A DNA stretch of 64,000 nucleotides, from NCBI GenBank assembly GCA_002786855.1, contig PCUU01000082.1:1-64000 (forward strand), written 5' to 3'. Below are positions 43,737-52,993 of the stretch, one piece after another. Each line of letters starts with the position of its first letter. Position 1 is the first letter of the stretch. The position numbers and the translations under genes are program-made. The stretch comes from Cytophagales bacterium CG12_big_fil_rev_8_21_14_0_65_40_12. GTDB lineage: Bacteria > Bacteroidota > Bacteroidia > Cytophagales > Cyclobacteriaceae. The notes beneath the pieces are model-generated. The model did no database searches and had not been told where the DNA came from. It was given only the letters and a program-made list of their open reading frames with translations.

Positions 43737-43775
43737 CCCACTGTCAGGTGCAATCGACAGTGGGTCTATTTTTTT
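43737..43775 (+). terminator. Terminator after the haloperoxidase-like gene
   Basis: CCCACTGTC (43737-43745) pairs with GACAGTGGG (43756-43764) and is followed by TCTATTTTTTT. It lies inside the longest murI frame, which is one reason to start murI later. Confidence 0.85.
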
Positions 43776-43819
43776 ACCAGTGCCTGTTTTCAATCTACAT
43801 TAATTCAAATACCTTAGCC

Positions 43820-44629
43820 ATGATGAATAAAGGGAACCCAATAGGTATTTTCGATAGTGGAATGGGCGGGCTGACTGTGGCCCATGCAGTTAAAAATCTG
43901 CTTCCCAACGAGCAGATCATTTATTTTGGTGACAGTGCACATTTGCCCTATGGTGATAAATCTGCAGCTACCATTCAGGCCTACTCTATCAAAATCTGTG
44001 ATGTACTTCTGCAGCACAATTGCAAGGTGATTTTAATTGCTTGTAACTCTGCTTCGGCTGCGGCCTTTGAATTGGTGAAAGCTTATGTGGGCAGTAAAGC
44101 TCAAGTAATGAATGTTATTGATCCTGTTGTTGAGTATGTTGGAGAGAAATACTCAAATGCTAAAATTGGTTTGATTGGAACGAAGCAAACAGTAGGTTCT
44201 GGCGTTTATGCTCAAAAAATAGCTGCAAGAAATGCATCAATTACTTTGGGTGCTTTGGCTACACCTTTATTGGTGCCTATGATCGAAGAAGGGTTCTATA
44301 AAAATGAGATTTCGGAACAGATCATCAATCAGTACCTCGAAAAGCCAGAATTAGAAGACATTAAAGCACTGATCCTTGGTTGTACCCATTATCCTTTGAT
44401 TAAAAAACAGGTTTCGGATTTCTACGCCAACGCAATTGAGATCATAGACTCTTCCGTAATAGTAGCAAAAGCATTGCAAGCACTTTTGGCTTATCATAAC
44501 CTGGTTTCGAAAGAAAAACTGACCAAAAATAGATTCTTGGTTTCAGATTTTACCCCCTCTTTTCAATTGGCAGCCGAGCTCTTTTTTCAAGAAGAAATCA
44601 ATCTAGAAAAACATATTCTTTGGGAATAG
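43820..44629 (+). CDS. murI: Glutamate racemase
   Basis: This enzyme converts L- to D-glutamate for peptidoglycan. Start at the ATG at 43820 (MMNKGNPIGIFDSGMGGLTV) gives 269 residues, the family length; an earlier in-frame start would read through the upstream terminator. The catalytic cysteines lie in IACNSASA (C75) and LGCTHYP, and the N-terminal FDSGMGGLT motif carries the catalytic Asp. A TACCTTAG at 43810-43817 is a weak -7-like match. It sits between the haloperoxidase-like gene and nuoH. Confidence 0.95.
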   Translation: MMNKGNPIGIFDSGMGGLTVAHAVKNLLPNEQIIYFGDSAHLPYGDKSAATIQAYSIKICDVLLQHNCKVILIACNSASAAAFELVKAYVGSKAQVMNVIDPVVEYVGEKYSNAKIGLIGTKQTVGSGVYAQKIAARNASITLGALATPLLVPMIEEGFYKNEISEQIINQYLEKPELEDIKALILGCTHYPLIKKQVSDFYANAIEIIDSSVIVAKALQALLAYHNLVSKEKLTKNRFLVSDFTPSFQLAAELFFQEEINLEKHILWE

Positions 44630-44687
44630 GTTGGGGATTTTGACATCGATGAGCTTTTAGCCTACAAATCGTGTAGACTTTACCATA

Positions 44688-44715
44688 TTTGTTTACGAAT
44701 TATATACTTTCTTTG
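44688..44715 (+). promoter_or_regulatory. Weak promoter candidate before nuoH
   Basis: TTTG (44688-44691) and TTTCTTTG (44708-44715) are 16 bases apart; both the -7 box and the spacing deviate from consensus. It is the best candidate found for the second nuo transcript. Confidence 0.3.
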
Positions 44716-44739
44716 CATTAAACTAGGGTTGAATAAAGC

Positions 44740-45837
44740 GTGTACGCATTCCTTTTCTTTCTCAACTTCATACTTATCTACACCATTTTCGCGGTGTATG
44801 CTGAAAGAAAAATCTCGGCTTTCATTCAGGACAGGTATGGCCCAATGGAAACAGGCCCCTATGGTTTGCTGCAAACCGTAGCCGATCTCCTTAAACTACT
44901 TCAGAAGGAAGACATTGTGCCTCGAGCGGCCGATCGCAAGATATTTAAATCTGCTCCGGTTATCATTTTCGTTGCTGTTTTTGCAGGTTTCGCTGTTTTG
45001 CCACTTACTTCTGGTTTCGGTGGATCAAATATCGAAACAGGTGTCTTCTATTTATTGGCTATTATTTCTCTCGATGTTGTGGGCATACTTATGGCAGGTT
45101 GGGGCTCAAATAACAAATACGCTATTTTAGGTGCGGTAAGGTCTGTAGCGCAAATTATATCATACGAAATTCCTTTGGGCTTAACTGTGGTCTGCGTAAT
45201 CATGGTTTCGCAATCGCTCAATCTTCAAGAAATCATTTACCAGCAAGGTATTTTCATCAATGAGTTTGATGCCGAAGCCCAGAATTACCTTTTCGGGATT
45301 AAAGCATTGGGCATTGAAACCACCCAAATTGGAGGGTTTTTGACGTGGAATATTTTTCGAGTGCCGATTTTCTTCATTGCCTACCTTATTTTCTTCATTG
45401 CCTCGTTGGCCGAAGCCAACCGTGCTCCCTTCGATATTCCGATCGCAGAGTCTGAATTAGTGGCTGGTTTTCATGTTGAATATTCAGGCTTTAGGTGGTC
45501 GATGATTATGCTTGCCGAATATGGAATGATGCTTTTGGTGGCATTTCTTGGTGCCATGCTTTTTTTAGGAGGATGGAATACTGCTTTGCCAAACATTGGC
45601 CCAGTCGCATTGGCAGATTGGACCAGTGGGGAACCGGGTACTTGGCCCGGTCACTTATGGGGAGCCTTTTGGTTAATTTCGAAAGCGTTGCTGACGGTTG
45701 GCGTTCAAATCTGGATCAGATGGACTTATCCAAGGTTAAGGATTGATCAACTGATGAATTTAAGTTGGAAATACTTGACGCCAGCGGCTATAATTTTGGT
45801 TTTACTAAGTGCTTTGTGGAGATTGCTGATGATATGA
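44740..45837 (+). CDS. nuoH: NADH-quinone oxidoreductase subunit H
   Basis: This 365-residue membrane subunit with about eight TM helices links the peripheral and membrane arms of complex I. Motifs are YAERKISAFIQDRYGPMETGPYGLLQTVADLLKLLQKEDIVP and EANRAPFDIPIAESELVAGFHVEYSG. Start is GTG at 44740-44742 (MYAFLFFLNFIL). It is the first gene of the second nuo block, and its stop overlaps the nuoI start (ATGA). Confidence 0.96.
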   Translation: MYAFLFFLNFILIYTIFAVYAERKISAFIQDRYGPMETGPYGLLQTVADLLKLLQKEDIVPRAADRKIFKSAPVIIFVAVFAGFAVLPLTSGFGGSNIETGVFYLLAIISLDVVGILMAGWGSNNKYAILGAVRSVAQIISYEIPLGLTVVCVIMVSQSLNLQEIIYQQGIFINEFDAEAQNYLFGIKALGIETTQIGGFLTWNIFRVPIFFIAYLIFFIASLAEANRAPFDIPIAESELVAGFHVEYSGFRWSMIMLAEYGMMLLVAFLGAMLFLGGWNTALPNIGPVALADWTSGEPGTWPGHLWGAFWLISKALLTVGVQIWIRWTYPRLRIDQLMNLSWKYLTPAAIILVLLSALWRLLMI

Positions 45838-46796
45838 GCAAGTACTGGAAAAATATTGCCATTGCTACCAAAACCCTTAAAGAGGGGCTGAAAGTAACCT
45901 TTGAACACATGAAGGATGCGACAACTCAGCGCGATCCCTTGTATGTGGATGAAGAAAATTACTTCGCGAAGCAAAACGCGATTTTCACGACTCAATATCC
46001 GAAAGAATCAATTCCAGTACCCGATAATGGTCGCTACAAGCTTCACAATGAAATTGAAGATTGTATTGTTTGCGATAAATGCGCTAAGATTTGCCCAGTA
46101 GATTGTATTGATATTGAACCCGTTCGGGCAGTTGAGGAAATTGGCAAAACATCTGATGGAACTCCTAAAAGAATCTATGCAGCCAAGTTCGATATTGATA
46201 TGTCGAAATGCTGCTTTTGTGGATTGTGTACCACGGTTTGTCCTACCGAATGTCTTACCATGACCAAGGAATATGATTTCAGTGTTTTCGACATTGAAGA
46301 ACATAACTTTGAATTCGGAGAAATGACGCCTCTGGAAATCTTAGAAAAGAAACAGGCTTTTGAAGATTACACCAAGCAAAAGGAAGAGGACCGATTGAAG
46401 CTAGCGGCAACCATTCAACCAAAAACAGAGTCTAGCGCAGCGCCAGCTCCAGCGAAACCTGACGGAGTAAAGCCAGTATTTCGTCCAAAACCCATGATGA
46501 AGCCTGTGGTTAAACCCGACTCGGATGTTTCTGATACGTCAACTGCGCAACGTCCGAAAGTGGTGATGAAGCCTAAAATCGTGGTGAAGAAAGCTGACGA
46601 ATCCTCTGATTCTGAAATAAATGAGACTCCAAAAGCTGCTTTACCAAAAATCCCAATGAAGCCTAAGATTCCAACTGCTTCAAAACCAGCGGAAGTCTCT
46701 GACAACCCGACTCCCAAACCTAAGGTGGTGATCAGGCCTAAAATTCAGGTGAGAAAAAAGGAAGATGATTCTAGTGATGACACCAAAACAAAATAA
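45834..46796 (+). CDS. nuoI: NADH-quinone oxidoreductase subunit I with long Pro/Lys-rich tail
   Basis: This protein has 320 residues from the ATG at 45834 (MSKYWKNIAIATKT), which overlaps the nuoH stop; an earlier in-frame start inside nuoH was rejected. It holds two [4Fe-4S] sites: C77, C80, C83, C87 and C126, C129, C132, C136. The normal domain ends near residue 190. Residues about 197-320 form a disordered, charged tail with repeated units such as PKVVMKPKIVVKK (241-253), PKIPMKPKIPT (271-281) and PKVVIRPKIQVRKK (296-309), ending in an acidic stretch. The usual NuoI has about 160-180 residues. Confidence 0.93.
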   Translation: MSKYWKNIAIATKTLKEGLKVTFEHMKDATTQRDPLYVDEENYFAKQNAIFTTQYPKESIPVPDNGRYKLHNEIEDCIVCDKCAKICPVDCIDIEPVRAVEEIGKTSDGTPKRIYAAKFDIDMSKCCFCGLCTTVCPTECLTMTKEYDFSVFDIEEHNFEFGEMTPLEILEKKQAFEDYTKQKEEDRLKLAATIQPKTESSAAPAPAKPDGVKPVFRPKPMMKPVVKPDSDVSDTSTAQRPKVVMKPKIVVKKADESSDSEINETPKAALPKIPMKPKIPTASKPAEVSDNPTPKPKVVIRPKIQVRKKEDDSSDDTKTK

Positions 46797-46799
46797 TTG

Positions 46800-47327
46800 A
46801 TGGAAATAGCGAACATCATATTCTACGCCTTTATTGGGATCACTTTGATTTCGGCATTGTTCATTATGCTGACCAAGAATATTTTGTATTCGGCCTTCGC
46901 TTTGATTGCCACCTTTTTAGGAATGGCGGGCATTTTTGTTTTGCTCGGGGCGGAGTTCGTGGCTATCACTCAAATTCTGGTATATGTAGGTGGTATTTTG
47001 ATCTTGATTGTTTTTGGTATTATGCTCACGAACAGAGGTAAAACCACCAAGGTTGATACCAAGATTTATCATAAGTTTTATGGAATACTTATCGCCACAG
47101 GATTTTTTTACCTTTTGGCCAGAGGCATTAGCACAGCAGATTTTGGAGGCATGGCTTGGATGACGAATTCAAATTCAAGCCCTTCAAGTATTCGTCATTT
47201 AGGAATGAAAGTAATGACCGACTATGTGTTGGTTTTTGAGGTTATTGGAATCTTACTTTTGATCGCATTGATTGGTGCCATTCGCATTGCAGGCCATACA
47301 AGAGAGGAGGTAGAGCATGTCGATTGA
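46800..47327 (+). CDS. nuoJ: NADH-quinone oxidoreductase subunit J
   Basis: This 175-residue membrane subunit has five TM helices. The family stretch NILYSAFALIATFLGMAGIFVLLGAEFVAITQILVYVGGILILIVFGIML contains the pi-bulge TM3 region. The ATG at 46800 was preferred to the TTG immediately before it. It overlaps nuoK by 11 bases. Confidence 0.95.
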   Translation: MEIANIIFYAFIGITLISALFIMLTKNILYSAFALIATFLGMAGIFVLLGAEFVAITQILVYVGGILILIVFGIMLTNRGKTTKVDTKIYHKFYGILIATGFFYLLARGISTADFGGMAWMTNSNSSPSSIRHLGMKVMTDYVLVFEVIGILLLIALIGAIRIAGHTREEVEHVD

Positions 47328-47619
47328 TATTCTTTTACTGTTAGGAGCAGCGTTATTCTGCATAGGTTTGGCCGTTGTGGTAACAAGAAAGAATGCCATT
47401 GCAGTTTTGATTGGCATAGAATTAATGCTCAATGCGGCTAACCTGAATCTGGTAGCTTTTAGCAGGTTTGATGGCGATCAGTTGCAAGGTCAAATCTTTG
47501 CGCTTTTTGTGATTACAGTGGCGGCAGCTGAAGCAGCTGTGGCTTTGGCCATTGTCGTAAAAGTGTATCAGCATTTCAATACTGCTGATTTAGATCAAAT
47601 CAATGAATTGAAGGGCTAA
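47317..47619 (+). CDS. nuoK: NADH-quinone oxidoreductase subunit K
   Basis: This 100-residue subunit has three TM helices, as in MrpC. Conserved membrane glutamates occur in IGIELMLNAANLNLV and in VAAAEAAVALAIVV. It overlaps nuoJ by 11 bases, and its stop shares one base with the nuoL start (TAATG). Confidence 0.96.
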   Translation: MSIDILLLLGAALFCIGLAVVVTRKNAIAVLIGIELMLNAANLNLVAFSRFDGDQLQGQIFALFVITVAAAEAAVALAIVVKVYQHFNTADLDQINELKG

Positions 47620-49754
47620 TGGATATCAATGACATCATAATCGTTACTGATTTCAATCCATTAATTTTTTGGATCTTGGCTCTTTTGGGTATTCCATTAT
47701 TGTCTTTTTTCACGGCTACTTTCCTAAAGAAAAACGCTCCTCTTTGGGCTTCTACGTTGCTTTTCGCCAATCTTTTGGTTGCAATTTATTTGGCCATTGA
47801 ATATTGGGGTACACAAGGCGTAACAATTAGAGGAGATTGGTTTGGTATTGGTGATACACGATTCACCTACTCATTTTTCATTGATCAACTGGCCTTGATC
47901 ATGCTTTTGGTTGTGAATTTCATTGCGTTACTGGTTCATTTCTTTTCCATTGAGTATATGCGCCATGATGCGCAAAAAGCTAGATATTTTGGTTTATTAG
48001 GCCTTTTCACTTTCTCTATGCTAGGGATTGTGCTCTTCAATGACTTGCTTTTCATTTTCATTTTTTGGGAATTGGTCGGATTGTCTTCCTATCTCTTGAT
48101 TGGTTTTTGGTTCGAAAAAAAATCAGCGTCTTTAGCTGCCAACAAGGCGTTCATCATGAACCGTATTGGGGACTTAGGATTCCTGACTGGTTTGATGATT
48201 CTCTATGCCCAGTTCCAAACTTTCGACTTGGAAGGAATTAAGTCATTGACGATTTTGAGTTCCATTGAGGATGGAAATTGGATTGCTGAGTATTTTAAGA
48301 ATGGGGAATTGGTTAGAAATTCCCTTGATGGCCGTTGGCTTAGTGCTGCTGGTATTGCGCTTTTCTGCGGAGCAGTAGGTAAGTCCGCACAATTTCCACT
48401 GCAAGTTTGGTTGCCCGATGCCATGGAAGGGCCAACGCCTGTGTCCGCATTGATTCATGCAGCTACTATGGTGGCCGCTGGGGTGTTTATGATCGCCAGG
48501 ATTTTTGTGATTTTAGATGCCCAAGCGTTAGAAGTAATCGCAGTGGTAGGTGCCATTACAGCCTTTATGGCCGCAGTAGCTGCCCTTTCTCAATTCGATA
48601 TTAAGAAGGTATTGGCTTACAGCACCATTTCACAGTTGGGCTATATGGTTTTGGCCATGGGCGTTGGCGCTTATACAGCTGGTTTATTTCATTTGGTGAC
48701 GCATGCCATGTTTAAGGCAGGTTTGTTTTTATCTGCGGGAACGATCATCCACCAACTTCATCAATTAGAAACAGAAGAAACTCGTTTCGATACGCAAGAC
48801 ATGCGGGTCATGGGTGGTTTGAGAAAATTCATGCCTTTCACTTTTTTCTGCTTTTTGATCTGCGCTTTGGCCTTGGCGGGCATTCCAGGGTTTACAGGAT
48901 TTTTGTCAAAGGATGCTATTTTATTGGATACTGCGGTATGGATTGATGAAAAGGGTGGAGGTTTTTATTTTATAGAAGTATTGGCTTTTGCCACTGTTTT
49001 GCTCACTGCTTTCTACACCTTCAGAATGATCTTTTTGGTATTTACAGGAACATTCAGGCTTCCGAACTTGGTAGATAAATCGGTCACCCTAAAACCATTG
49101 AAAGATGGAAACATCTTTTTGAAATTGCCTGCTGTTCTACTGGCCATTGGCTCTTTTAGCTTGGTTTTTGGTTTGAGCTTTAAGGCTGAGGATACTTGGT
49201 TTTATCAAGTCATTCAGAATCCTATTTTTTTGGTGCCTGAGCCTTATGCAGCCTTCAATTTGATCGATATTCCTTTAGAATATTTTGAATTTCTACATGC
49301 GAGAGTGGTTACAATTTCCATTATACTGGCCTTGGCAGGACTGGTGACCGCTTTTTTGATGTATCGCCCTGGGGCACGTTTTGCGACTTCGTTTCCAGAG
49401 AAAAGAGAGCCGATCGGTTTTTTCAGACAGATCTCATTTTATCATTGGTATCAAAATGCGCTTTACGAGAAGGTGATTTTGAAATTCATTCTAATGATGT
49501 CGCGATGGTTGGCTTGGTTCGATGAAAAGGTACTTGATGGTTTCGTAAACATGATCGCAAAATTACAAGTAGTGATTGCCCATCTCGTGGCTTGGTTCGA
49601 TAAAAACATTGTAGATGGATTCGTACATTTGACAACTTATACCACTGGAAAGGTGGGGCAGATGACAAGGTCGATTCAATCGGGCAATGTGCAAGGATAT
49701 ATTATGGCAGCTATGGCCTTTTTAATACTCATGTTAATTTGGCTTCTATTTTAG
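47619..49754 (+). CDS. nuoL: NADH-quinone oxidoreductase subunit L
   Basis: This 711-residue antiporter-like proton-pumping subunit is somewhat longer than E. coli NuoL (about 613). It shows the FWELVGLSSYLLIGFWFEKKSA motif, the broken helix and Lys region LQVWLPDAMEGPTPVSALIHAATMVAAGVFMIAR, and YSTISQLGYMVLAMGVGAYTAG. The C-terminus contains the long lateral helix region with two similar segments (SRWLAWFDEKVLDGFV and AHLVAWFDKNIVDGFV), which look like an internal duplication, and a final TM anchor. Confidence 0.96.
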   Translation: MDINDIIIVTDFNPLIFWILALLGIPLLSFFTATFLKKNAPLWASTLLFANLLVAIYLAIEYWGTQGVTIRGDWFGIGDTRFTYSFFIDQLALIMLLVVNFIALLVHFFSIEYMRHDAQKARYFGLLGLFTFSMLGIVLFNDLLFIFIFWELVGLSSYLLIGFWFEKKSASLAANKAFIMNRIGDLGFLTGLMILYAQFQTFDLEGIKSLTILSSIEDGNWIAEYFKNGELVRNSLDGRWLSAAGIALFCGAVGKSAQFPLQVWLPDAMEGPTPVSALIHAATMVAAGVFMIARIFVILDAQALEVIAVVGAITAFMAAVAALSQFDIKKVLAYSTISQLGYMVLAMGVGAYTAGLFHLVTHAMFKAGLFLSAGTIIHQLHQLETEETRFDTQDMRVMGGLRKFMPFTFFCFLICALALAGIPGFTGFLSKDAILLDTAVWIDEKGGGFYFIEVLAFATVLLTAFYTFRMIFLVFTGTFRLPNLVDKSVTLKPLKDGNIFLKLPAVLLAIGSFSLVFGLSFKAEDTWFYQVIQNPIFLVPEPYAAFNLIDIPLEYFEFLHARVVTISIILALAGLVTAFLMYRPGARFATSFPEKREPIGFFRQISFYHWYQNALYEKVILKFILMMSRWLAWFDEKVLDGFVNMIAKLQVVIAHLVAWFDKNIVDGFVHLTTYTTGKVGQMTRSIQSGNVQGYIMAAMAFLILMLIWLLF

Positions 49755-49757
49755 ACT

Positions 49758-51476
49758 ATGATTGAAAATCTATTAACCTATATCATATTTACTCCGCTGG
49801 TAGGCGCATTGGTGGTTTTGCTTTTGCCTAAAAGTCAATCGCATCTTTATAGGATTGTGGCCTTGGTGGCCATGGCAGTTACTTTGGTATTGGCGATAGT
49901 GGCTGTAACCAATTTTGATACTTCTGTTGCTGGTCTTACCAACTCCGAAAGCCAAATACAGCTCACCCAAAAAACAGAATGGTTTTCCATAGAAATGGGA
50001 GACTTAGGCAAGTTTTCAGTCGATTATTTTGTTGGAGTGGATGGACTGAACTTGTCTCTACTACTTTTAGCCGCCATTGTGCTTTTTATTGGTGCTATTT
50101 CATCTTGGACAGTTGAGCATAAAAAGAAAGGTTATTTTGGCTTATACCTGCTTTTAGCCTCTTCTATTTTAGGTTGTTTTGTCGCTTTGGATTTCTTCCT
50201 ATTCTACCTATTCTTTGAGTTTATGCTTTTACCAATGTATTTCTTGATTGGTATTTGGGGTGGGCCAAGAAGGGAATATGCAGCCATTAAATTCTTTTTG
50301 TACACGCTGGTCGGTTCAATTCTGATTCTAATTGTAATGATTGGTTTATATAACTCTGTTTACGATCCTTTCAAAACTGGAGTTGAGGCGGGTATTTTTG
50401 AAGCCTCTGTATTGCCGACAGAAGAGATGATCATCGATGTGCAGCAAGGCGTACAAAATGGAGCCATAGATGATGCTGATATCGTTAAATCATTCAATAT
50501 GATTTCCATGGCAGACGATGCCAATTATTTACCCTATTCAATTTTAGGAAGGAACAGCTTTGGAGAAATTTTTGGTCAATCGGCCCGATGGATGGCATTT
50601 TTAGCTTTGTTGATTGGCTTTGCCATTAAGCTTCCTGCCTTCCCTTTCCATACTTGGTTGCCCGATGCGCACGTGGAAGCACCAACCCCAGTATCGGTGG
50701 TTTTGGCTGGCATTCTCTTGAAAATTGGAGGTTACGGAATCATCAGAACAGCCTTTAGCTTCTTTCCAGATGCTGCTTACCATTATTCATGGCTCATAGG
50801 GTTCTTCGGCCTGTTCTCCATTTTGTATGGAGCCATGAACGCTTTGGCACAAAAAGACTTAAAGAAATTGATTGCCTATAGTTCTGTTTCTCACATGGGT
50901 TTTGTGCTTTTGGGTTTGGCTGCCATGACGGTGGAGGGTGTGACAGGGGCAATTTATCAGATGTTTTCTCATGGCTTAATTTCAAGCATGCTCTTTCTTA
51001 TCGCGGGAGTGATCTATGACCGAACCCACGACAGAGGTATAGAAAACTATGGTGGTTTGGCGAATCAGATGCCAAAATATACAGTAATGGTGACCATTGC
51101 CTTTTTTGCATCATTGGGTCTTCCTGGTTTTTCGGGCTTCATTGCGGAACTGATGGTTTTTATAGGAGCATTTAAATCATACGGGGTAATTGGCGCCATT
51201 CCGTATTGGATGCCGATTGTGGCTACTGCAGGATTGGTATTAGGGGCTGGTTACTATTTATGGACGCTTCAACGCATGTTCTTTGGTAAGTTTTGGGTCA
51301 AAGACAAAGCTTGGAAGGAACACTTAACTGATTTGAACCTTCGGGAATACCTGATGCTTGTTCCTTTGGTGGTGCTCATTTTGTGGTTTGGAATTTACCC
51401 TGCTACCCTGCTCGATTTGATTGGCAATTCTGTTGAAGGTTTTACACAACTCATAAGTGAATCTATTCAGAAATGA
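49758..51476 (+). CDS. nuoM: NADH-quinone oxidoreductase subunit M
   Basis: This 572-residue antiporter-like subunit is longer than E. coli NuoM (about 509). Motifs are FFEFMLLPMYFLIGIWGGPRREYAAIKFFLYTLVGS, FAIKLPAFPFHTWLPDAHVEAPTPVSVVLAGILLKIGGYG and YSSVSHMGFVLLGLAAMT. A hydrophilic stretch at about 206-270 is extra relative to short homologues. The start is 3 bases after nuoL; the end overlaps nuoN by 4 bases. Confidence 0.96.
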   Translation: MIENLLTYIIFTPLVGALVVLLLPKSQSHLYRIVALVAMAVTLVLAIVAVTNFDTSVAGLTNSESQIQLTQKTEWFSIEMGDLGKFSVDYFVGVDGLNLSLLLLAAIVLFIGAISSWTVEHKKKGYFGLYLLLASSILGCFVALDFFLFYLFFEFMLLPMYFLIGIWGGPRREYAAIKFFLYTLVGSILILIVMIGLYNSVYDPFKTGVEAGIFEASVLPTEEMIIDVQQGVQNGAIDDADIVKSFNMISMADDANYLPYSILGRNSFGEIFGQSARWMAFLALLIGFAIKLPAFPFHTWLPDAHVEAPTPVSVVLAGILLKIGGYGIIRTAFSFFPDAAYHYSWLIGFFGLFSILYGAMNALAQKDLKKLIAYSSVSHMGFVLLGLAAMTVEGVTGAIYQMFSHGLISSMLFLIAGVIYDRTHDRGIENYGGLANQMPKYTVMVTIAFFASLGLPGFSGFIAELMVFIGAFKSYGVIGAIPYWMPIVATAGLVLGAGYYLWTLQRMFFGKFWVKDKAWKEHLTDLNLREYLMLVPLVVLILWFGIYPATLLDLIGNSVEGFTQLISESIQK

Positions 51477-52984
51477 TTTTGGCTCAATCCAATATGCTAG
51501 AAGGGCTTAAAGATCAACTGCAGCATTTAACGGCTGATATATTTTGGTTGGCTCCTGAAGTTACTTTGGTCATTACGCTTGTGCTCCTTCTGACCTATGA
51601 TCTAATTTTTAGGCAGAATAAGTCGGTGGGGATTGTTGCCATTGCAATAGCTGGACTGGCATTTTCTACATTGTTATTGATCTCTAATTGGAGTGAGTTA
51701 TTAGTCACAAACAGTTTGATGGGAGGCCTGTTAAGGCTGGATCAAGGTGCCGTCTTCTTTAAACTTCTTTTTGTTGTGGGTGCTTTACTGGCTATTGTAA
51801 TGATGCAAAGGCATCGAAAGAAAGATTTTTTCTTTCATTCATCCGAGCCATTAGTTTTAGTTTTTGGTCTCTTGCTAGGCGTATTCCTGATGACCATGGC
51901 GGCTAACCTGCTTATGGTCTATGTTTCTGTAGAATTGGTATCCATCTGTTCGTACTTGTTAATTGGTCTTTATAAAAAGAAATCAAATTCCGAGGCGGCC
52001 ATCAAATATTTACTTTTTGGAGCAGTTGCCTCTGCAGTTATGATTTATGGTATGAGCTGGCTTTATGGCTTTACAGGCACCTTGGATTTTACCTCGGTTC
52101 AATTTGTAAATGGTCTTTATTTAGTACCCATCCTGCCTTTGTCCATAGCATTGGTGATGACCATGGCCGGGTTCGTATTTAAACTCGGGGCTTTCCCTTT
52201 TCATATTTGGTCTCCCGATGTTTACGAAGCTACTCCAACTCCTTTTGTCGCTTTACTTTCGGCATTGCCAAAACTGGCGGGATTGACCTTGATTTTCAGG
52301 TTTGTTCAAGTACTAGATCTTGATTTCGCCAATTGGCAATTGTGGTTGGGTATTATTGCCATAGCCAGTATGACGATCGGTAATTTCTCTGCTCTTTGGC
52401 AAAAAGATGCAAAGCGAATGTTGGCCTACTCCTCCATCGCTCAAGCAGGATTTCTATTAGTGGGTCTTATTGCTTTTTCAGAAAGTGGTGAAACGGCAGC
52501 ATTGTTTTACGGGGTGATTTATTTGATCATGAACTTTGCCGTTTTCTTCCTTATTCAACTTTTCGAAAATAAAGAGGGAAGAATACCTTTCGATAATTTC
52601 AGGGGAAAGGGCAATCAAGAACCTTGGATTGGCGCCTTATTGCTGATTGTGATGATATCATTGACCGGTTTGCCTCCAACGGCAGGTTTCAACGGAAAAT
52701 TATTCGTTTTCTCTGCATTATGGGAAAGCTGGAACTCTAATGGCCAAGATATTTTACTGTGGGTTTTCATCTTTGGCCTACTCAATACTGTGGTTTCTCT
52801 CTTTTATTACTTGAAGATTCCATACTTTATGTTCGTCAAAAGACCAGTTGATGAATTATCTCTGAATAATAAACCACAAATAGATCGAATTTGGGGCACT
52901 ATATTGGTTTGCCCTCTGTTAATTTGGTTCTTTAAATCAGATGGGTTGTTGAACATTCTTAATAGTATTAACTTTGTTTTTTGA
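51473..52984 (+). CDS. nuoN: NADH-quinone oxidoreductase subunit N
   Basis: This 503-residue antiporter-like subunit has motifs VYVSVELVSICSYLLIGLYKKKSNSEAAIKYLLFGAVAS, FKLGAFPFHIWSPDVYEATPTPFVALLSALPKLAG and LAYSSIAQAGFLLVG. It starts at an ATG overlapping the nuoM stop (ATGA). It is the last nuo gene; purF starts 9 bases after its stop and is probably read from the same message. Confidence 0.96.
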   Translation: MILAQSNMLEGLKDQLQHLTADIFWLAPEVTLVITLVLLLTYDLIFRQNKSVGIVAIAIAGLAFSTLLLISNWSELLVTNSLMGGLLRLDQGAVFFKLLFVVGALLAIVMMQRHRKKDFFFHSSEPLVLVFGLLLGVFLMTMAANLLMVYVSVELVSICSYLLIGLYKKKSNSEAAIKYLLFGAVASAVMIYGMSWLYGFTGTLDFTSVQFVNGLYLVPILPLSIALVMTMAGFVFKLGAFPFHIWSPDVYEATPTPFVALLSALPKLAGLTLIFRFVQVLDLDFANWQLWLGIIAIASMTIGNFSALWQKDAKRMLAYSSIAQAGFLLVGLIAFSESGETAALFYGVIYLIMNFAVFFLIQLFENKEGRIPFDNFRGKGNQEPWIGALLLIVMISLTGLPPTAGFNGKLFVFSALWESWNSNGQDILLWVFIFGLLNTVVSLFYYLKIPYFMFVKRPVDELSLNNKPQIDRIWGTILVCPLLIWFFKSDGLLNILNSINFVF

Positions 52985-52993
52985 AGCGATTAG

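Noticed and set aside
43724-43819. Longer N-terminus for MurI
   Set aside because: It would translate through the terminator hairpin of the preceding gene and adds 32 residues unlike the racemase family; the ATG at 43820 begins the conserved start.
44643-44675. Possible third copy of the two-hairpin repeat
   Set aside because: A GATGAGC-TTTTAGCC stretch resembles part of copy 1, but hairpin A is absent and the match is too short.
45765-45833. Upstream start for NuoI inside nuoH
   Set aside because: The 23 extra residues come from an out-of-frame reading of nuoH; the ATG at 45834 gives the usual coupled ATGA start.
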